A stretch of 64,000 nt of DNA. It comes from Roseburia sp. AF12-17LB. Its GTDB lineage: Bacteria; Bacillota; Clostridia; Lachnospirales; Lachnospiraceae. Location: the NCBI RefSeq assembly GCF_003479605.1, contig NZ_QUHR01000002.1, positions 62,001-126,000 on the forward strand. Direction: 5' to 3'. Position numbers and translations under genes: made by a program. Below are positions 33,866 to 44,937 of the stretch, in pieces. Positions within the stretch are counted from its first letter, which is position 1, and the number at the start of each line of letters is the position of its first letter. The notes beneath the pieces were generated by a model. It had not been told where the DNA came from. It saw nothing but the letters and a program-made list of their open reading frames with translations, and made no database searches.

Positions 33866-35149
33866 ATGGAAGAGAATTATCAGATTGAGACAAAATGTAT
33901 TCAGTCTGGCTGGAAACCAACCAAGGGGGAACCGAGAGTATTACCGATTTACCAGAGCACTACATTTAAGTATGATACCAGTGACCAGATGGGACGGTTA
34001 TTTGATTTAGAGGAAGCCGGATATTTTTATACGAGACTTCAGAATCCGACCAATGATGCAGTAGCTGCAAAGATTGCAGATTTAGAGGGCGGTATAGCAG
34101 CAATGCTGACCTCATCCGGACAGGCAGCCAACTATTTTGCAGTATTTAATATCTGTGAAGCAGGAGACCATATTGTGGCATCCAGCTCCTTATATGGTGG
34201 AACCTTTAATCTGCTGGGAACCACACTTAAGAAACAGGGGATTTCCTGTACCTTTGTGGATCCGGATGCATCGGAAGAAGAGCTTTCAGCGGCATTTTTA
34301 CCAAATACCAAGGCGGTGATTGCGGAGACCTTATCTAATCCATCCCTTGTAGTACTTGATATTGAGAAGTTTGCACATGTTGCCCATGCACATGGGGTAC
34401 CACTTATCGTAGATAATACATTTGCAACACCGATTAACTGCAGACCTTTTGAATGGGGAGCAGATATCGTAACTCATTCTACTACCAAGTATATGGACGG
34501 ACATGCCATGGCAGTGGGTGGATGTATCGTTGACAGTGGTAATTTTGATTGGGAGAAATATAAGGATAAATATCCGGGACTGACACAGCCGGATGAATCT
34601 TATCATGGAATTGTATACACTCAGAAATTTGGTAAGCTGGCTTATATCGAAAAAGCAACAGCACAGCTTATGCGTGACCTTGGTTCCATTCCATCCCCAA
34701 TGAATTCTTTCTTACTGAATGTCGGGCTGGAAACTTTACATTTAAGAGTGCCAAGACATTGTGAAAATGCCCAGAAGGTAGCAGAATATTTAAATGCAAA
34801 TGATAAAGTGGCATGGGTAGATTATCCGGGCTTAAGGGATAACAAATATCATGCACTGGCAGAAAAATATATGCCAAATGGCACCTGTGGTGTTATTGCA
34901 TTTGGCTTAAAGGGTGGTAGGGAAGTATCCGTATCCTTTATGGATCATCTGAAATTAGCTGCAATTGTAACACATGTAGCAGATTCCAGAACCTGTGTCC
35001 TGCATCCTGCCAGCCATACACATCGTCAGATGACAGATGAGCAGTTAATTGAAGCAGGTGTAGCACCGGATTTAATCCGGCTTTCCGTTGGAACGGAAAA
35101 TGTAAAAGACATCATAGCAGACCTGGAACAGGCATTGGAGAATGTTTAA
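33866..35149 (+). CDS. metY: O-acetylhomoserine aminocarboxypropyltransferase (MetY-type)
   Basis: 427 residues from the ATG at 33866, preceded by AAGGAG; the longer frame to 33803 runs into the yebC terminator. A Cys/Met-metabolism PLP enzyme: YQSTTFKYDTSD near the start, GQAANYFAVFNIC, and the PLP lysine in HSTTKYMDGHAMAVGG near residue 209. The roughly 430-residue length and VLHPASHTHRQM ending fit OAH sulfhydrylases, which make homocysteine from O-acetylhomoserine and sulfide. No T-box or SAM riboswitch is visible in the short leader. Confidence 0.93.
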   Translation: MEENYQIETKCIQSGWKPTKGEPRVLPIYQSTTFKYDTSDQMGRLFDLEEAGYFYTRLQNPTNDAVAAKIADLEGGIAAMLTSSGQAANYFAVFNICEAGDHIVASSSLYGGTFNLLGTTLKKQGISCTFVDPDASEEELSAAFLPNTKAVIAETLSNPSLVVLDIEKFAHVAHAHGVPLIVDNTFATPINCRPFEWGADIVTHSTTKYMDGHAMAVGGCIVDSGNFDWEKYKDKYPGLTQPDESYHGIVYTQKFGKLAYIEKATAQLMRDLGSIPSPMNSFLLNVGLETLHLRVPRHCENAQKVAEYLNANDKVAWVDYPGLRDNKYHALAEKYMPNGTCGVIAFGLKGGREVSVSFMDHLKLAAIVTHVADSRTCVLHPASHTHRQMTDEQLIEAGVAPDLIRLSVGTENVKDIIADLEQALENV

Positions 35150-35167
35150 GCAGAAAGGGGTAGCAAA

Positions 35168-36625
35168 ATGAAGAAAATTCTATTTGCAGCATCAGAATGT
35201 GTACCATTTATTAAAACCGGAGGGCTTGCGGACGTGTGTGGTGCACTGCCAAAGGAATTTGACCCTCAGTATTGGGATATTCGTGTGGTAATTCCAAACT
35301 ATAGTTGTATACCGGAACATTTCCGGAGCCAGTTTGAATATGTAACACATTTTTACATGGGAACAGGTTCTTATATCCCAAGCAAATATGTGGGCGTATT
35401 AAAATATGAATTAGATGGAATTACATATTACTTTATCGATAATAAAGAGTATTTTGATTGTTTTTCACCTTATGGAAATATCAGACAGGATATCGAAAAA
35501 TTCTGTTTCTTTGATAAGGCAGTATTATCTATGCTTCCTGTTATCGGCTTCCAGCCGGATATTATCCATTGTCATGACTGGGAAACAGGTCTCATTCCGG
35601 TATATCTGAAAAACGAGTTTCAGGGAGATATGTTCTTCTGGGGTATGAAATCTGTTATGACTATTCATAACTTAAAATTCCAGGGTGTATGGGATATTAA
35701 GACCATGCGGGGGTTAACCGGACTTCCGGCATCACTCTTCACACCGGATAAGCTGGAATATAAGAAAGATGCTAATATGTTAAAGGGTGGTCTGGTTTAT
35801 GCAGACTACATTACCACAGTCAGTGATTCTTATGCCAATGAGATTCAGACAGAATATTATGGGGAAGGTTTAAATGGTCTGCTTTCCGCCCGTCATTATG
35901 ATATGCAGGGAATTGTAAACGGTATCGATTATCAGGTTTACAACCCGGCAACAGATAATAAGATTTACTGTAACTATGATGCTGAGTCATTCCGCAAGAA
36001 GAAAGTCAATAACAAGCTGAAATTGCAGGAAGACTTAGGACTGAACGTAGATAAGAAGAAATATATGATTGGTCTGATTTCCCGTCTGACAGACCAGAAG
36101 GGCTTAGATTTGATTAACTTCGTTATCGACCGTATCGTAGATGACTTTACACAGCTTGTAGTAATCGGAACTGGTGAAGGTCAGTATGAGAATATGTTCC
36201 GTTATTATGCATGGAAATATCCGGATCGTGTGTCTGCAAATATCTGTTACTCCGATGACCTGGCGCATAAGTTATATGCATCTGCCGATGCCTTCTTAAT
36301 GCCATCCCGGTTTGAGCCATGTGGACTGACACAGCTTATTTCGTTCCGCTACGGAACAGTGCCAATCGTCCGCGAGACTGGTGGATTAAAAGATACTGTT
36401 GTTCCATATAATGAATATGAGAATACCGGAGATGGATTCTCATTCAGTAATTACAATGGGGAGGAAATGCTTTCTGTCATTAATTATTCCAAACACATTT
36501 TCTTTGACAAGAAGAAACAGTGGAACCAGATTATTGACCGTGGCATGGCAAAAGACTTCTCCTGGAAGAGTTCTAAGTGCCGTTATGAGAACCTTTACAA
36601 TTATTTAAAGGGCTGGCCGGTATAA
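35168..36625 (+). CDS. glgA: Glycogen synthase (ADP-glucose-dependent)
   Basis: 485 residues. GT5-family GlgA with the ADP-glucose-binding KTGGLADV motif (IKTGGLADVCGALP, from about residue 17), HDWETGLIP, MTIHNLKFQGVW, SRLTDQKGLDLI (about 300) and the C-terminal SRFEPCGLTQLISFRYGTVPIVRETGGL. It extends alpha-1,4-glucan for carbon storage. AAGGGG precedes the ATG, 18 bases after metY. The other glg genes (glgC, glgD, glgB, glgP) are not here, so the pathway is split. Confidence 0.97.
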   Translation: MKKILFAASECVPFIKTGGLADVCGALPKEFDPQYWDIRVVIPNYSCIPEHFRSQFEYVTHFYMGTGSYIPSKYVGVLKYELDGITYYFIDNKEYFDCFSPYGNIRQDIEKFCFFDKAVLSMLPVIGFQPDIIHCHDWETGLIPVYLKNEFQGDMFFWGMKSVMTIHNLKFQGVWDIKTMRGLTGLPASLFTPDKLEYKKDANMLKGGLVYADYITTVSDSYANEIQTEYYGEGLNGLLSARHYDMQGIVNGIDYQVYNPATDNKIYCNYDAESFRKKKVNNKLKLQEDLGLNVDKKKYMIGLISRLTDQKGLDLINFVIDRIVDDFTQLVVIGTGEGQYENMFRYYAWKYPDRVSANICYSDDLAHKLYASADAFLMPSRFEPCGLTQLISFRYGTVPIVRETGGLKDTVVPYNEYENTGDGFSFSNYNGEEMLSVINYSKHIFFDKKKQWNQIIDRGMAKDFSWKSSKCRYENLYNYLKGWPV

Positions 36626-36645
36626 AAAAAGAATATCATGTAGAT

Positions 36646-36686
36646 AATAAGACAGACAGTGTAAAACTGCCTGTCTTATTTTTTTC
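36646..36686 (+). terminator. Terminator after glgA
   Basis: AATAAGACAG (36646-36655) pairs exactly with CTGTCTTATT (36671-36680), with CAGT/ACTG adding to the stem, followed by a T run to about 36685. Confidence 0.85.
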
Positions 36687-36732
36687 GCGAGTAGCGAGAA
36701 ATAATCCAGACAGAAAGAAGGGAGCATCCGAT

Positions 36733-37560
36733 ATGGAGCAGAAAGAAAACAAAGTGCTGCCAAAGAAAAAAGTCCCAAATGTGGAATTGAAAAATGCAGA
36801 AAACAAAAATGCAGAATTACAAAATACAGAATCAAAACTAGAAAAAACAGAAAACAAAGAACGGAAAAAAGATGAATCGAAAAAGGAACAGTTAGACGAT
36901 CAGGAACTGATCAGGGAATCCGGGCAGATTTCCTTATCTGACAGCCGATGGCATCAGAAGATTCATTTATTATCGGTGATTGGTGAGATTGAAGGTCATG
37001 AATGTCTTTCTTCCAATACCAAGACAACGAAATATGAGCATGTACTGCCGAAGCTTGCAGAAATAGAAGATTCTGACCAGGTGGATGGTGTTCTTGTGCT
37101 TTTGAATACAGTAGGCGGTGATGTGGAATCCGGACTTGCCATTGCAGAAATGCTATCTTCCTTAAGTAAACCGACGGTGTCCCTTGTCTTAGGCGGAAGT
37201 CATTCCATTGGTGTGCCGCTGGCGGTTTCAACGGACTATTCTTTTATTGTGCCATCGGGAACCATGGTCATCCATCCGGTGCGTATGAGCGGTACGGTAA
37301 TCGGAGCACCGCCGACTTATGATTATTTCCAGCAGATGCAGGATAGGATTATTCATTTTATAGCATTCCACAGCAGAGCAGACGAAAAAAGATTAGAGCA
37401 GCTCATGATGAATACCACCATGCTGACAAAGGATCTTGGAACCATTCTCGTAGGAGCGGATGCAGTAAAAGAAGGGTTGATTGATGAAGTGGGCGGAATC
37501 GACCGGGCACTTCATAAATTGCATGAGATTATAAGAGAACAGAAAAACGAATGCCTGTAA
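36733..37560 (+). CDS. ClpP-class serine protease, TepA/YmfB-like
   Basis: 275 residues. The first 55 are low-complexity, Lys/Glu/Asn-rich with ENK/TES near-repeats; the rest is a ClpP-fold domain: HLLSVIGEIEGHE, LLNTVGGDVESGLAIAE (about 124-140), catalytic serine in GGSHSIG (Ser158), and catalytic histidine His181 in MVIHPVRMSG. The family was named translocation-enhancing protein TepA in Bacillus and lies next to ftsK/spoIIIE there, as here (with uppP inserted). Probable intracellular peptidase; substrates unknown. AAGAAGGGAG precedes the ATG. Confidence 0.9.
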   Translation: MEQKENKVLPKKKVPNVELKNAENKNAELQNTESKLEKTENKERKKDESKKEQLDDQELIRESGQISLSDSRWHQKIHLLSVIGEIEGHECLSSNTKTTKYEHVLPKLAEIEDSDQVDGVLVLLNTVGGDVESGLAIAEMLSSLSKPTVSLVLGGSHSIGVPLAVSTDYSFIVPSGTMVIHPVRMSGTVIGAPPTYDYFQQMQDRIIHFIAFHSRADEKRLEQLMMNTTMLTKDLGTILVGADAVKEGLIDEVGGIDRALHKLHEIIREQKNECL

Positions 37561-37588
37561 TGACAAACGCATCAAAATATGGTATACT
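37560..37588 (+). promoter_or_regulatory. Candidate promoter for uppP
   Basis: ATGACA (37560-37565) and TATACT (37583-37588), 17-base spacer, with a TG two bases before the -10. It overlaps the last base of the tepA stop codon. Confidence 0.6.
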
Positions 37589-37656
37589 AATGCACGGTGT
37601 TGATAATTTTATACAAGTAACTGTAGTGAGCGATAAGAGATACCAAGGAGGCAGCT

Positions 37657-38529
37657 ATGTCATTATTACAGTCTGTTTTATTAGGTCTGATACAGGGATT
37701 AACCGAATTTCTGCCGGTAAGCAGTTCCGGTCATCTGGCAATATTTAAACAGTTTTTTCAAATAGAAACCGGCGGAATGTTTTTTGATATTCTGCTTCAC
37801 ATCGGAACACTGATTGCCGTATTTATTGTATATTATAAGGATATATTCCGCATGATTAAAGAAGGCTTTGCCATTATTGGTGATTCTTTTGTAAATGTGG
37901 CAACCTTTTTTAAACGTGTGATAACAAAAGAAGATTTACCATACCGTAAAATCGTGCATAATAGTTACCGGAAATTTGTGATGCTTGTCATTGTTTCCAC
38001 GATTCCAACCGGAATTATTGGAATTGCAGCGAAAGATCTGGTGTCTGCGGCAGAGCAGATTTTACTGGTTCCTGGAATCTGCCTTATTATTACGGCAGTA
38101 CTTTTATTTATTGCAGACCGGATTCCGGATGGCGGCAAGACACCAAAGCAGGTAACTTATACCAATGCATTTTTAATCGGTATCAGTCAGGGAATCGCAA
38201 CCATGCCGGGCTTATCGCGGTCAGGAACCACAATCACAGCATGTCTTTCTACCGGAATGACCCGCAAATTTGCGGTAAAATATTCTTTTATCATGTCTAT
38301 TCCGGCAATACTTGGAGCATTGGTAGTAGAGATTAAGGATGTTGAATTTGCAGCATTACAGTCTGCAGATATTTTGAATTACATAGTTGGAACGCTGGTG
38401 GCAGCGATAGTCGGTTATATCTGCATTAAGACCATGCTGGTAGTAGTGCGCAAAAAGAAATTCACGATATTTTCCATCTACTGTCTCATAATGGGACTGG
38501 TATCAATTGGAGGATATTTCTATATGTAA
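37657..38529 (+). CDS. uppP: Undecaprenyl-diphosphatase (BacA type)
   Basis: 290 residues, about eight membrane helices. The two active-site motifs are present: [16 protein letters not shown] (about 12-27) and [14 protein letters not shown] (about 185-198). It dephosphorylates undecaprenyl diphosphate to recycle the lipid carrier for wall synthesis, and overproduction gives bacitracin tolerance in other bacteria. AAGGAGG sits before the ATG. Its last bases run close to ftsK, 13 bases away. Confidence 0.96.
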   Translation: MSLLQSVLLGLIQGLTEFLPVSSSGHLAIFKQFFQIETGGMFFDILLHIGTLIAVFIVYYKDIFRMIKEGFAIIGDSFVNVATFFKRVITKEDLPYRKIVHNSYRKFVMLVIVSTIPTGIIGIAAKDLVSAAEQILLVPGICLIITAVLLFIADRIPDGGKTPKQVTYTNAFLIGISQGIATMPGLSRSGTTITACLSTGMTRKFAVKYSFIMSIPAILGALVVEIKDVEFAALQSADILNYIVGTLVAAIVGYICIKTMLVVVRKKKFTIFSIYCLIMGLVSIGGYFYM

Positions 38530-38542
38530 ACGGGAGATTGAA

Positions 38543-41149
38543 ATGGCAACTGGAACTAGAAAAAAGACAACTCAGAAGAAAAAAACAACGGGAACAACAG
38601 CATCAAAGGCAAGAAAACAGCGGGAACAGCAGGAATCCTTCCGGAATGAAGTGATTCTTTGGATTGCACTGGCAGTCTGTATTGTTTTGCTGCTTGCTAA
38701 TTTTGGAATCGGTGGAAAAATCGGAAGCGGAGTCAGTTCCTTTTTCTTTGGAATATTTGGATTAATGGCATATGTATTCCCAATCTGTTTCTTTTTAGCC
38801 GTGGTGTTCGCAGTGTCTAACCGGGAAAATAAAGTAGCAGCAGTCAAAATTGTAGCGGCGATATTATTTGTATCCTTTTTATGCCTGTTTGTGCAGATGG
38901 TAACAGACAGCAGCAAGGAAGCAGGAGCAATATCCGCTTTCCGCTATGGCTTTGAAAATAAGGCTGGTGGCGGTATAATCGGTGGATTATTAGAACAGCT
39001 TCTGTGTCCGAATTTTGGTGTGCCGGGTACTTATGTCATTGATATTATCGTTTTGATAATTTCCCTTGTGCTGATTACGGAACGTTCTATTATGAAGGGC
39101 ATGCAAAAAGGCGGAAAAGTCATTTACGATTCTGCCAAGGATGATGCAATCCGCCGAATGGATGCAGCAAAGGAACGCCGGGAGGAGCGGGAGAAAGAAA
39201 GAGAAAAAGAGCAGGCAAGACGGCGGATGGAGAAGAAGGTAAGTGGTGTGGCATTGGATACCAAATTACCATCCCCAGATAAAAAGAAAGTTAAATCAGA
39301 TGATATTAATGAAATTACCTTAAGTGATATCGAAGATATGCCTGTGGTACAGGAAGAAAATAAAGTTGTACTTACGGCAGCCAACGGCAGTCAGGGAGTG
39401 GAACCGCCGGTATGGCGGGAGCCGGTAATTCACACACTGAATGAGCCGGTGGCAACCATACATAGAACAGAGGTAAAACCGGTAATTGAGCCTGCATTTG
39501 AGCCGGAACCTGTTGCAGAAAAGGCAGAAAGCAATCTGCCAAAAGAACCGGCGCATCCTGTAATGGAAGAAGAAAAGCCAAGGAAAAATAAAAAGCAGGA
39601 CAAGATGGAAATCGAAGATGAAGTGGCGGCAGTAGAAGAATCCATCGTAAAACAGGAAAGTTCCGGTGGCAGATATGTATTCCCGCCGGTAGATTTGCTG
39701 AAAAAAGGAAATACAGGTGCTTCTGGTGATACCAGGGATTATCTGAATCAGACAGCAGCAAAATTAAAAGAGACTCTAAAGAATTTTGGAATTAATATTA
39801 CAATTACGGCTATCAACTGCGGACCAGCAGTAACGAGATATGAATTCCAGCCGGAAATGGGTGTAAAGGTCAGCAAAATCGTAAATTTGTCCGATGATAT
39901 CAAGATGAATCTTGCGGCGGCGGATATCCGGATTGAAGCACCGATTCCGGGTAAAGCAGCCATTGGTATCGAGGTGCCGAATAAAGAAAGTATTCCGGTT
40001 ATGTTCCGTGATTTGGTAGAGTCAGAGGAATTTCATGCCAATAAATCACCGATTGCTTTTGCAGCCGGAAAAGATATTGCCGGAAAAGTCATGATTGCGG
40101 ACATTGCAAAGATGCCGCATCTATTGATTGCAGGAGCTACCGGTTCCGGTAAATCGGTCTGTATCAATACAATTATTATGAGTATTTTGTACCGAGCAGA
40201 TCCGGAGGATGTAAAGCTTATCATGATTGACCCGAAGGTGGTTGAGTTAAGTGTATACAATGGAATCCCACATCTGTTTATTCCGGTTGTTACAGATCCG
40301 AAGAAGGCGGCAGGTGCATTGCACTGGGCGGTAGCTGAAATGACAGACCGTTATCAGAAATTTGCAGAATACGGTGTCCGTGATCTGAAGGGCTATAACC
40401 AGAAAATAGAAGGAATCAAAGATATTGATGACCCGGATAAGCCAAAGAAGATGCCGCAGATTGTAATTATTGTGGACGAGCTGGCGGATTTGATGATGGT
40501 TGCACCGGGGGATGTGGAAGATGCTATCTGCCGGTTGGCGCAGCTTGCAAGAGCCGCAGGAATCCATCTTGTCATTGCAACACAGCGTCCTTCCGTAAAT
40601 GTCATTACCGGACTGATTAAAGCAAATATGCCATCCCGAATCGCATTTTCTGTAACGTCCGGTGTGGATTCAAGAACCATTCTTGATATGAACGGTGCGG
40701 AAAAGCTTTTAGGAAAAGGCGATATGCTTTATTATCCGCAGGGCTTACAGAAACCGCTTCGTGTACAGGGTGCGTTTGTATCCGATAAAGAGGTATCAGA
40801 TGTGGTTGAATTCTTAAAGGAACACAATGAGGGAGAAGGCTACAGTAGTGATATTGAAGAGCGGATGAACAATATTTCTGTATCCGCAAGCACTGGTGCT
40901 GATGCGGCATCTGGTGATGGAAATGACAGAGATGCTTATTTCTTGGATGCTGCAAAGCTTTTGATTGATAAAGATAAAGGTTCCATCGGAATGATTCAGC
41001 GTTATTTTAAAGTTGGTTTTAACCGGGCGGCAAGAATTATGGATCAGCTGGAAGAAGCGGGTGTAGTAGGACCGGATGAAGGGACCAAGCCGCGACAGGT
41101 GTTAATGTCTCCGGAACAGCTGGAAGCATTTATTGAAGAGGGTAATTAA
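38543..41149 (+). CDS. ftsK: DNA translocase FtsK/SpoIIIE
   Basis: 868 residues from the ATG at 38543 (CGGGAGA upstream; the frame extends into uppP). Basic N terminus, four membrane helices (about 35-170), a charged linker of roughly 210 residues, then the motor: Walker [10 protein letters not shown] (about 531-539), Walker [14 protein letters not shown], and a C-terminal gamma winged helix ([26 protein letters not shown]) that reads polarity sequences on DNA. It pumps chromosomes through the division or sporulation septum. Only one copy is visible, so it may serve both roles. Confidence 0.96.
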   Translation: MATGTRKKTTQKKKTTGTTASKARKQREQQESFRNEVILWIALAVCIVLLLANFGIGGKIGSGVSSFFFGIFGLMAYVFPICFFLAVVFAVSNRENKVAAVKIVAAILFVSFLCLFVQMVTDSSKEAGAISAFRYGFENKAGGGIIGGLLEQLLCPNFGVPGTYVIDIIVLIISLVLITERSIMKGMQKGGKVIYDSAKDDAIRRMDAAKERREEREKEREKEQARRRMEKKVSGVALDTKLPSPDKKKVKSDDINEITLSDIEDMPVVQEENKVVLTAANGSQGVEPPVWREPVIHTLNEPVATIHRTEVKPVIEPAFEPEPVAEKAESNLPKEPAHPVMEEEKPRKNKKQDKMEIEDEVAAVEESIVKQESSGGRYVFPPVDLLKKGNTGASGDTRDYLNQTAAKLKETLKNFGINITITAINCGPAVTRYEFQPEMGVKVSKIVNLSDDIKMNLAAADIRIEAPIPGKAAIGIEVPNKESIPVMFRDLVESEEFHANKSPIAFAAGKDIAGKVMIADIAKMPHLLIAGATGSGKSVCINTIIMSILYRADPEDVKLIMIDPKVVELSVYNGIPHLFIPVVTDPKKAAGALHWAVAEMTDRYQKFAEYGVRDLKGYNQKIEGIKDIDDPDKPKKMPQIVIIVDELADLMMVAPGDVEDAICRLAQLARAAGIHLVIATQRPSVNVITGLIKANMPSRIAFSVTSGVDSRTILDMNGAEKLLGKGDMLYYPQGLQKPLRVQGAFVSDKEVSDVVEFLKEHNEGEGYSSDIEERMNNISVSASTGADAASGDGNDRDAYFLDAAKLLIDKDKGSIGMIQRYFKVGFNRAARIMDQLEEAGVVGPDEGTKPRQVLMSPEQLEAFIEEGN

Positions 41150-41189
41150 GAAAGATTTATAGAATACAATCCATGAGGAGGAAATGAAG

Positions 41190-42860
41190 ATGAAGTCAGA
41201 TATTGAAATTGCACAGGAAGCAGAACTGGTACATATTAAGGAAGTGGCTGAGAAGCTCGGAATAAACGAGGATGAGCTGGAATTTTACGGAAAATACAAA
41301 GCAAAGATTTCCGATGAATTATGGGAGTCTGTAAAAGACAGGGAAGATGGCAAACTGGTTCTTGTAACAGCTATTAACCCGACACCTGCCGGCGAAGGAA
41401 AGACCACAACAAGTATCGGACTTGGTGAGGCGATGGCTTTACTTGGTAAAAAAGCGGTACTTGCACTTCGTGAGCCGTCTTTAGGACCGTGCTTTGGAAT
41501 CAAAGGTGGAGCTGCAGGTGGTGGATATGCGCAGGTAGTTCCGATGGAAGATTTAAATCTGCATTTTACCGGAGATTTCCATGCAATCACATCCGCAAAT
41601 AACCTGTTGGCAGCATTATTAGATAATCATATCCAGCAGGGCAACCAGCTTGGAATTGACCCACGTCAGGTAGTATGGAAACGTTGTATGGATATGAATG
41701 ACCGTGCACTTAGAAATATTGTAATCGGTCTTGGAAGCAAGATGGATGGTATGGTACGTGAAGACCATTTCATCATTACAGTGGCATCTGAAATTATGGC
41801 TGTTTTATGTCTGGCGGACAATATGGAAGATTTGAAACGCCGTCTGGGCAGAATCATAGTTGCCTATTCCTTTGACGGAAATCCGATTACGGCAGATGAT
41901 TTACATGCAACCGGTTCTATGGCAGCACTCCTAAAAGATGCCATCAAACCAAATCTGATTCAGACATTAGAGCACAATCCGGCCATTGTTCATGGTGGAC
42001 CATTTGCAAATATTGCTCATGGATGCAACAGTGTCCGCGCTACAAAGACAGCTTTAAAATTAGGTGATATTGCAATTACAGAGGCCGGTTTTGGTGCTGA
42101 CCTTGGTGCTGAGAAATTCTTTGATATCAAGTGCCGTAAGGCTGGACTTAAACCGGACGCAGTTGTACTGGTAGCAACCATTCGTGCATTAAAATATAAC
42201 GGTGGGGTTCCAAAGGCAGACCTTGCAAAGGAAGATTTGGAAAGCTTAAAGAAGGGAATTGTAAACTTAGAGAAACATATCGAGAACCTTCAAAAATTTG
42301 GTGTACCGGTAGTAGTTACCTTAAACTCCTTTGTAACCGATACCAAAGAAGAAATTGCATTTGTAGAGAACTTCTGCAAGGAAAGAAACTGTGAATTCGC
42401 ATTATCTGAAGTATGGGAAAAAGGTGGCGAAGGCGGAATCGAACTTGCAAAGAAAGTACTGGATACTTTAGATCATAAAGAAGCACATTTCAAACCTCTG
42501 TATGACGATGAGATGTCTCTTATGGATAAGATTAAGACGATTGCAACTGAGATTTATGGAGCAGATGATGTAACTTACAGCAAGGCTGCATTAAAAGAAT
42601 TAAAACATATTGAAGAAATGGGGATGGGCAATTTCCCTGTATGTATGGCAAAGACCCAGTATTCTCTTTCTGATGATGCATCAAAGCTTGGCAGACCGAC
42701 TGGCTTTACCGTAAATGTCCGTGAAGTATATGTATCTGCCGGAGCAGGCTTTGTAGTAGCTATTACCGGCTCTATTATGACCATGCCTGGACTTCCGAAA
42801 GTACCGGCTGCAAATAATATTGATGTAACCAATGATGGCGTAATTACAGGATTATTTTAG
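41190..42860 (+). CDS. fhs: Formate-tetrahydrofolate ligase
   Basis: 556 residues from the ATG at 41190; GAGGAGG at 41175-41181 is too close to the ATG at 41184. The P-loop [17 protein letters not shown] (about 65-81) binds [24 protein letters not shown] is also diagnostic. It activates formate to 10-formyl-THF, the entry of one-carbon units in anaerobes (and of the methyl branch in acetogens). Directly followed by folD, eight bases apart. The rest of a Wood-Ljungdahl pathway is not in the window. Confidence 0.98.
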   Translation: MKSDIEIAQEAELVHIKEVAEKLGINEDELEFYGKYKAKISDELWESVKDREDGKLVLVTAINPTPAGEGKTTTSIGLGEAMALLGKKAVLALREPSLGPCFGIKGGAAGGGYAQVVPMEDLNLHFTGDFHAITSANNLLAALLDNHIQQGNQLGIDPRQVVWKRCMDMNDRALRNIVIGLGSKMDGMVREDHFIITVASEIMAVLCLADNMEDLKRRLGRIIVAYSFDGNPITADDLHATGSMAALLKDAIKPNLIQTLEHNPAIVHGGPFANIAHGCNSVRATKTALKLGDIAITEAGFGADLGAEKFFDIKCRKAGLKPDAVVLVATIRALKYNGGVPKADLAKEDLESLKKGIVNLEKHIENLQKFGVPVVVTLNSFVTDTKEEIAFVENFCKERNCEFALSEVWEKGGEGGIELAKKVLDTLDHKEAHFKPLYDDEMSLMDKIKTIATEIYGADDVTYSKAALKELKHIEEMGMGNFPVCMAKTQYSLSDDASKLGRPTGFTVNVREVYVSAGAGFVVAITGSIMTMPGLPKVPAANNIDVTNDGVITGLF

Positions 42861-42868
42861 GAGGTATC

Positions 42869-43711
42869 ATGGCATTATTAATTGATGGAAAAAGAATTTC
42901 TGCTGAAATAAAAGATGAATTAAAAGAAGAAGTAGCACAGTTAAAGGAACAGGGAATCACAGGAGCACTTGCTGTAATCCAGGTGGGAAATGACCCTGCA
43001 TCCAGTGTATATGTCAGAAACAAAAAACGTGCCTGTGAATATATTGGGATAGATTCTCTTTCTTATGAGCTTCCGGAAGAGACTTCCCAGGATGAATTAC
43101 TGGCTTTAATCGATAAATTGAATAAAGAAGAACATGTAAAAGGCATTTTGGTACAGCTTCCATTGCCAGAGGGCATTGATGAGGATGCGGTAATCCGTGC
43201 CATTTCTCCGAAGAAGGATGTAGATGGTTTCCATCCGGAAAATGTCGGCGCATTGATGATTGGACAGAAAGGATATATTTCCTGCACACCAGCCGGAATC
43301 ATCCAGCTTCTAAAGCGTTCTGACATTGATATTGAGGGAAAACACTGTGTTATCGTTGGAAGAAGCAATATTGTTGGAAAACCGATGGCAATCTTAATGC
43401 TGCGTGAGAATGCAACTGTTACAGTAACGCATTCAAAAACCCGTAATTTAAAGGAAATCTGTAAAGAGGCAGATATTCTGATTGTTGCAATTGGGAAAAA
43501 AGAATTTATTGATGCATCCTATGTAAAAGATGGTGCAGTTGTCATTGATGTAGGAATTCATCGCGATGAGAACAATAAACTTTCCGGTGATGTAAAATTT
43601 GATGAAGTAGAGCAGCTTTGTAGTGCGATTACACCGGTTCCGGGTGGAGTCGGACCAATGACCATTGCAATGTTAATGAACAATTGTGTGGAAACTATGA
43701 GACATGAATAG
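42869..43711 (+). CDS. folD: Methylene-THF dehydrogenase / methenyl-THF cyclohydrolase
   Basis: 280 residues. Bifunctional FolD interconverting 5,10-methylene-, 5,10-methenyl- and 10-formyl-THF. Visible landmarks: VGNDPASSVYVRNKKRACEYIG with the catalytic lysine (about 47-57), ILVQLPLPEG, the dinucleotide-binding VIVGRSNIVGKPMAILML and the C-terminal TPVPGGVGPMTIAMLM. AGGAGG before the ATG; forms a two-gene unit with fhs, probably extending into the next gene. Confidence 0.97.
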   Translation: MALLIDGKRISAEIKDELKEEVAQLKEQGITGALAVIQVGNDPASSVYVRNKKRACEYIGIDSLSYELPEETSQDELLALIDKLNKEEHVKGILVQLPLPEGIDEDAVIRAISPKKDVDGFHPENVGALMIGQKGYISCTPAGIIQLLKRSDIDIEGKHCVIVGRSNIVGKPMAILMLRENATVTVTHSKTRNLKEICKEADILIVAIGKKEFIDASYVKDGAVVIDVGIHRDENNKLSGDVKFDEVEQLCSAITPVPGGVGPMTIAMLMNNCVETMRHE

Positions 43712-43720
43712 GAGAAGGCT

Positions 43721-44869
43721 ATGAAGTGTGCAAATTGTGGAGCAGAAATAAAATTAGGCTGTGTATACTGTTCTGTATGTGGAAAAGAAGCACAGATTGT
43801 TCCGGATTATAATGTGGAAGAGGATATTTTAAAAGAATTATTAGAAGAAGACGATAAACCGAATAAGAATACCTCTTCCAACGGAAAGAAGAAAAAATCA
43901 TTGAAAAACAGCCAGAAGAAAAAGAAAGAGGCAGAACAGAAAAAGAAACAGAAAAGACTTCTGATTACAGTATCAGTTCTGATTGCTATTGCAATCATTG
44001 GTGTTATCATTGTTCTTCTGGTGCAGAACAGCCATAAGAAATCTTTTGATTATCAGTATCAGAAGGGAATCAGTTACACGGAAGAGAAGAATTATACCAA
44101 GGCATTGACCTATTTTGAACAGGCTGAGAAATTGCAGCCGGATAATGTGGATGTATTACTCCGGATGGCTGATTTGTACCGTCTCCGAAAAGATGAAACA
44201 TCAGAAGAAGCGTATTTGTTACAGATACTTACCCTTGATAAGAACAATGAAGAAGCGTATCAGATGCTGATTGCCTTATATGATAAGCAAAAGGAATATG
44301 ATAAACTACAGGATTTATATGAACAATCAGACTCTGATAAAATAAAAGCGCTGTTTGATAATTATGAAGTAAAGGCTCCGGAGTTTTCGGAAGAAGCCGG
44401 GGAATACAATGATACGATTGAAATTGAACTGATGGCAGACTCAGACTGTACCATTTATTATACGTTAAATGGTGATTCTCCGATTGAAAAGGGAATGGAA
44501 TATACAGAACCGATTTCTTTAGAGGATGAGAAAGAATATACCATCAAAGCAGTAGCAAAGGACGCAAGAGGCTTTTATAGTGAGATTGCAGAAGCAGATT
44601 ATGAAATTACTTTTGAAGCTCCGGATTCTGCTAATGTAACACCTGCGGCCGGAACATATTATGATGCGCAGAGCATCAGTATACAGGTTCCCGCTGGTTC
44701 CACTGCTTACTATACCTGGGATGGCTCAACACCAACACAGGATTCTGATGTATACAGTGAACCACTTGAAATGCCACAGGGCAATAATGTGTTGTCTATT
44801 CTTGTGGTAGATGACCATGGACTGGCAAGCCCAGTGATAAGATATAATTACATTTATCTGCCGGAATAA
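43721..44869 (+). CDS. Zinc-ribbon, membrane, TPR and chitobiase/FN3-associated-repeat protein
   Basis: 382 residues of modular build. Cytosolic N terminus with a zinc ribbon (Cys3, Cys6, Cys17, Cys20), a Lys-rich stretch, one membrane helix (about 84-104), then an outer part: TPR-like repeats (about 115-205; YTKALTYFEQAEKLQPDN, DKNNEEAYQMLIALYDK) and two copies of the Fn3_assoc/CHB_HEX_C repeat (DCTIYYTLNGDSPIEKG and STAYYTWDGSTPTQDS). Such proteins are frequent in Lachnospiraceae and are thought to be envelope scaffolds or sensors. Nine bases after folD; no folate link is evident. Confidence 0.75.
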   Translation: MKCANCGAEIKLGCVYCSVCGKEAQIVPDYNVEEDILKELLEEDDKPNKNTSSNGKKKKSLKNSQKKKKEAEQKKKQKRLLITVSVLIAIAIIGVIIVLLVQNSHKKSFDYQYQKGISYTEEKNYTKALTYFEQAEKLQPDNVDVLLRMADLYRLRKDETSEEAYLLQILTLDKNNEEAYQMLIALYDKQKEYDKLQDLYEQSDSDKIKALFDNYEVKAPEFSEEAGEYNDTIEIELMADSDCTIYYTLNGDSPIEKGMEYTEPISLEDEKEYTIKAVAKDARGFYSEIAEADYEITFEAPDSANVTPAAGTYYDAQSISIQVPAGSTAYYTWDGSTPTQDSDVYSEPLEMPQGNNVLSILVVDDHGLASPVIRYNYIYLPE

Positions 44870-44881
44870 GCTATGGCAGAT

Positions 44882-44922
44882 GAACAAAGGCAGATAAGAA
44901 TGTTTCTTATCTGCCTTCGTTC
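44882..44922. terminator. Bidirectional terminator between the zinc-ribbon gene and xpt
   Basis: AAGGCAGATAAGAA (44887-44900) pairs exactly with its complement (44904-44917) around TGT, and GAAC/GTTC extends the helix across single mismatched bases. Lies between two converging genes. Confidence 0.85.
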
Positions 44923-44937
44923 CGGGGATTTTAAAAA

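Noticed and set aside
36684..36700. Short TCGC/GCGA inverted repeat after the glgA terminator
   Set aside because: Four-base arms only; expected by chance.
39124..39761. Several reverse ORFs opposite the ftsK linker
   Set aside because: They arise from low-complexity, purine-rich coding sequence on the + strand and overlap each other in different frames.
41150..41189. Possible tetrahydrofolate riboswitch before fhs
   Set aside because: The 40-base gap is too short for the aptamer and no conserved core is seen.
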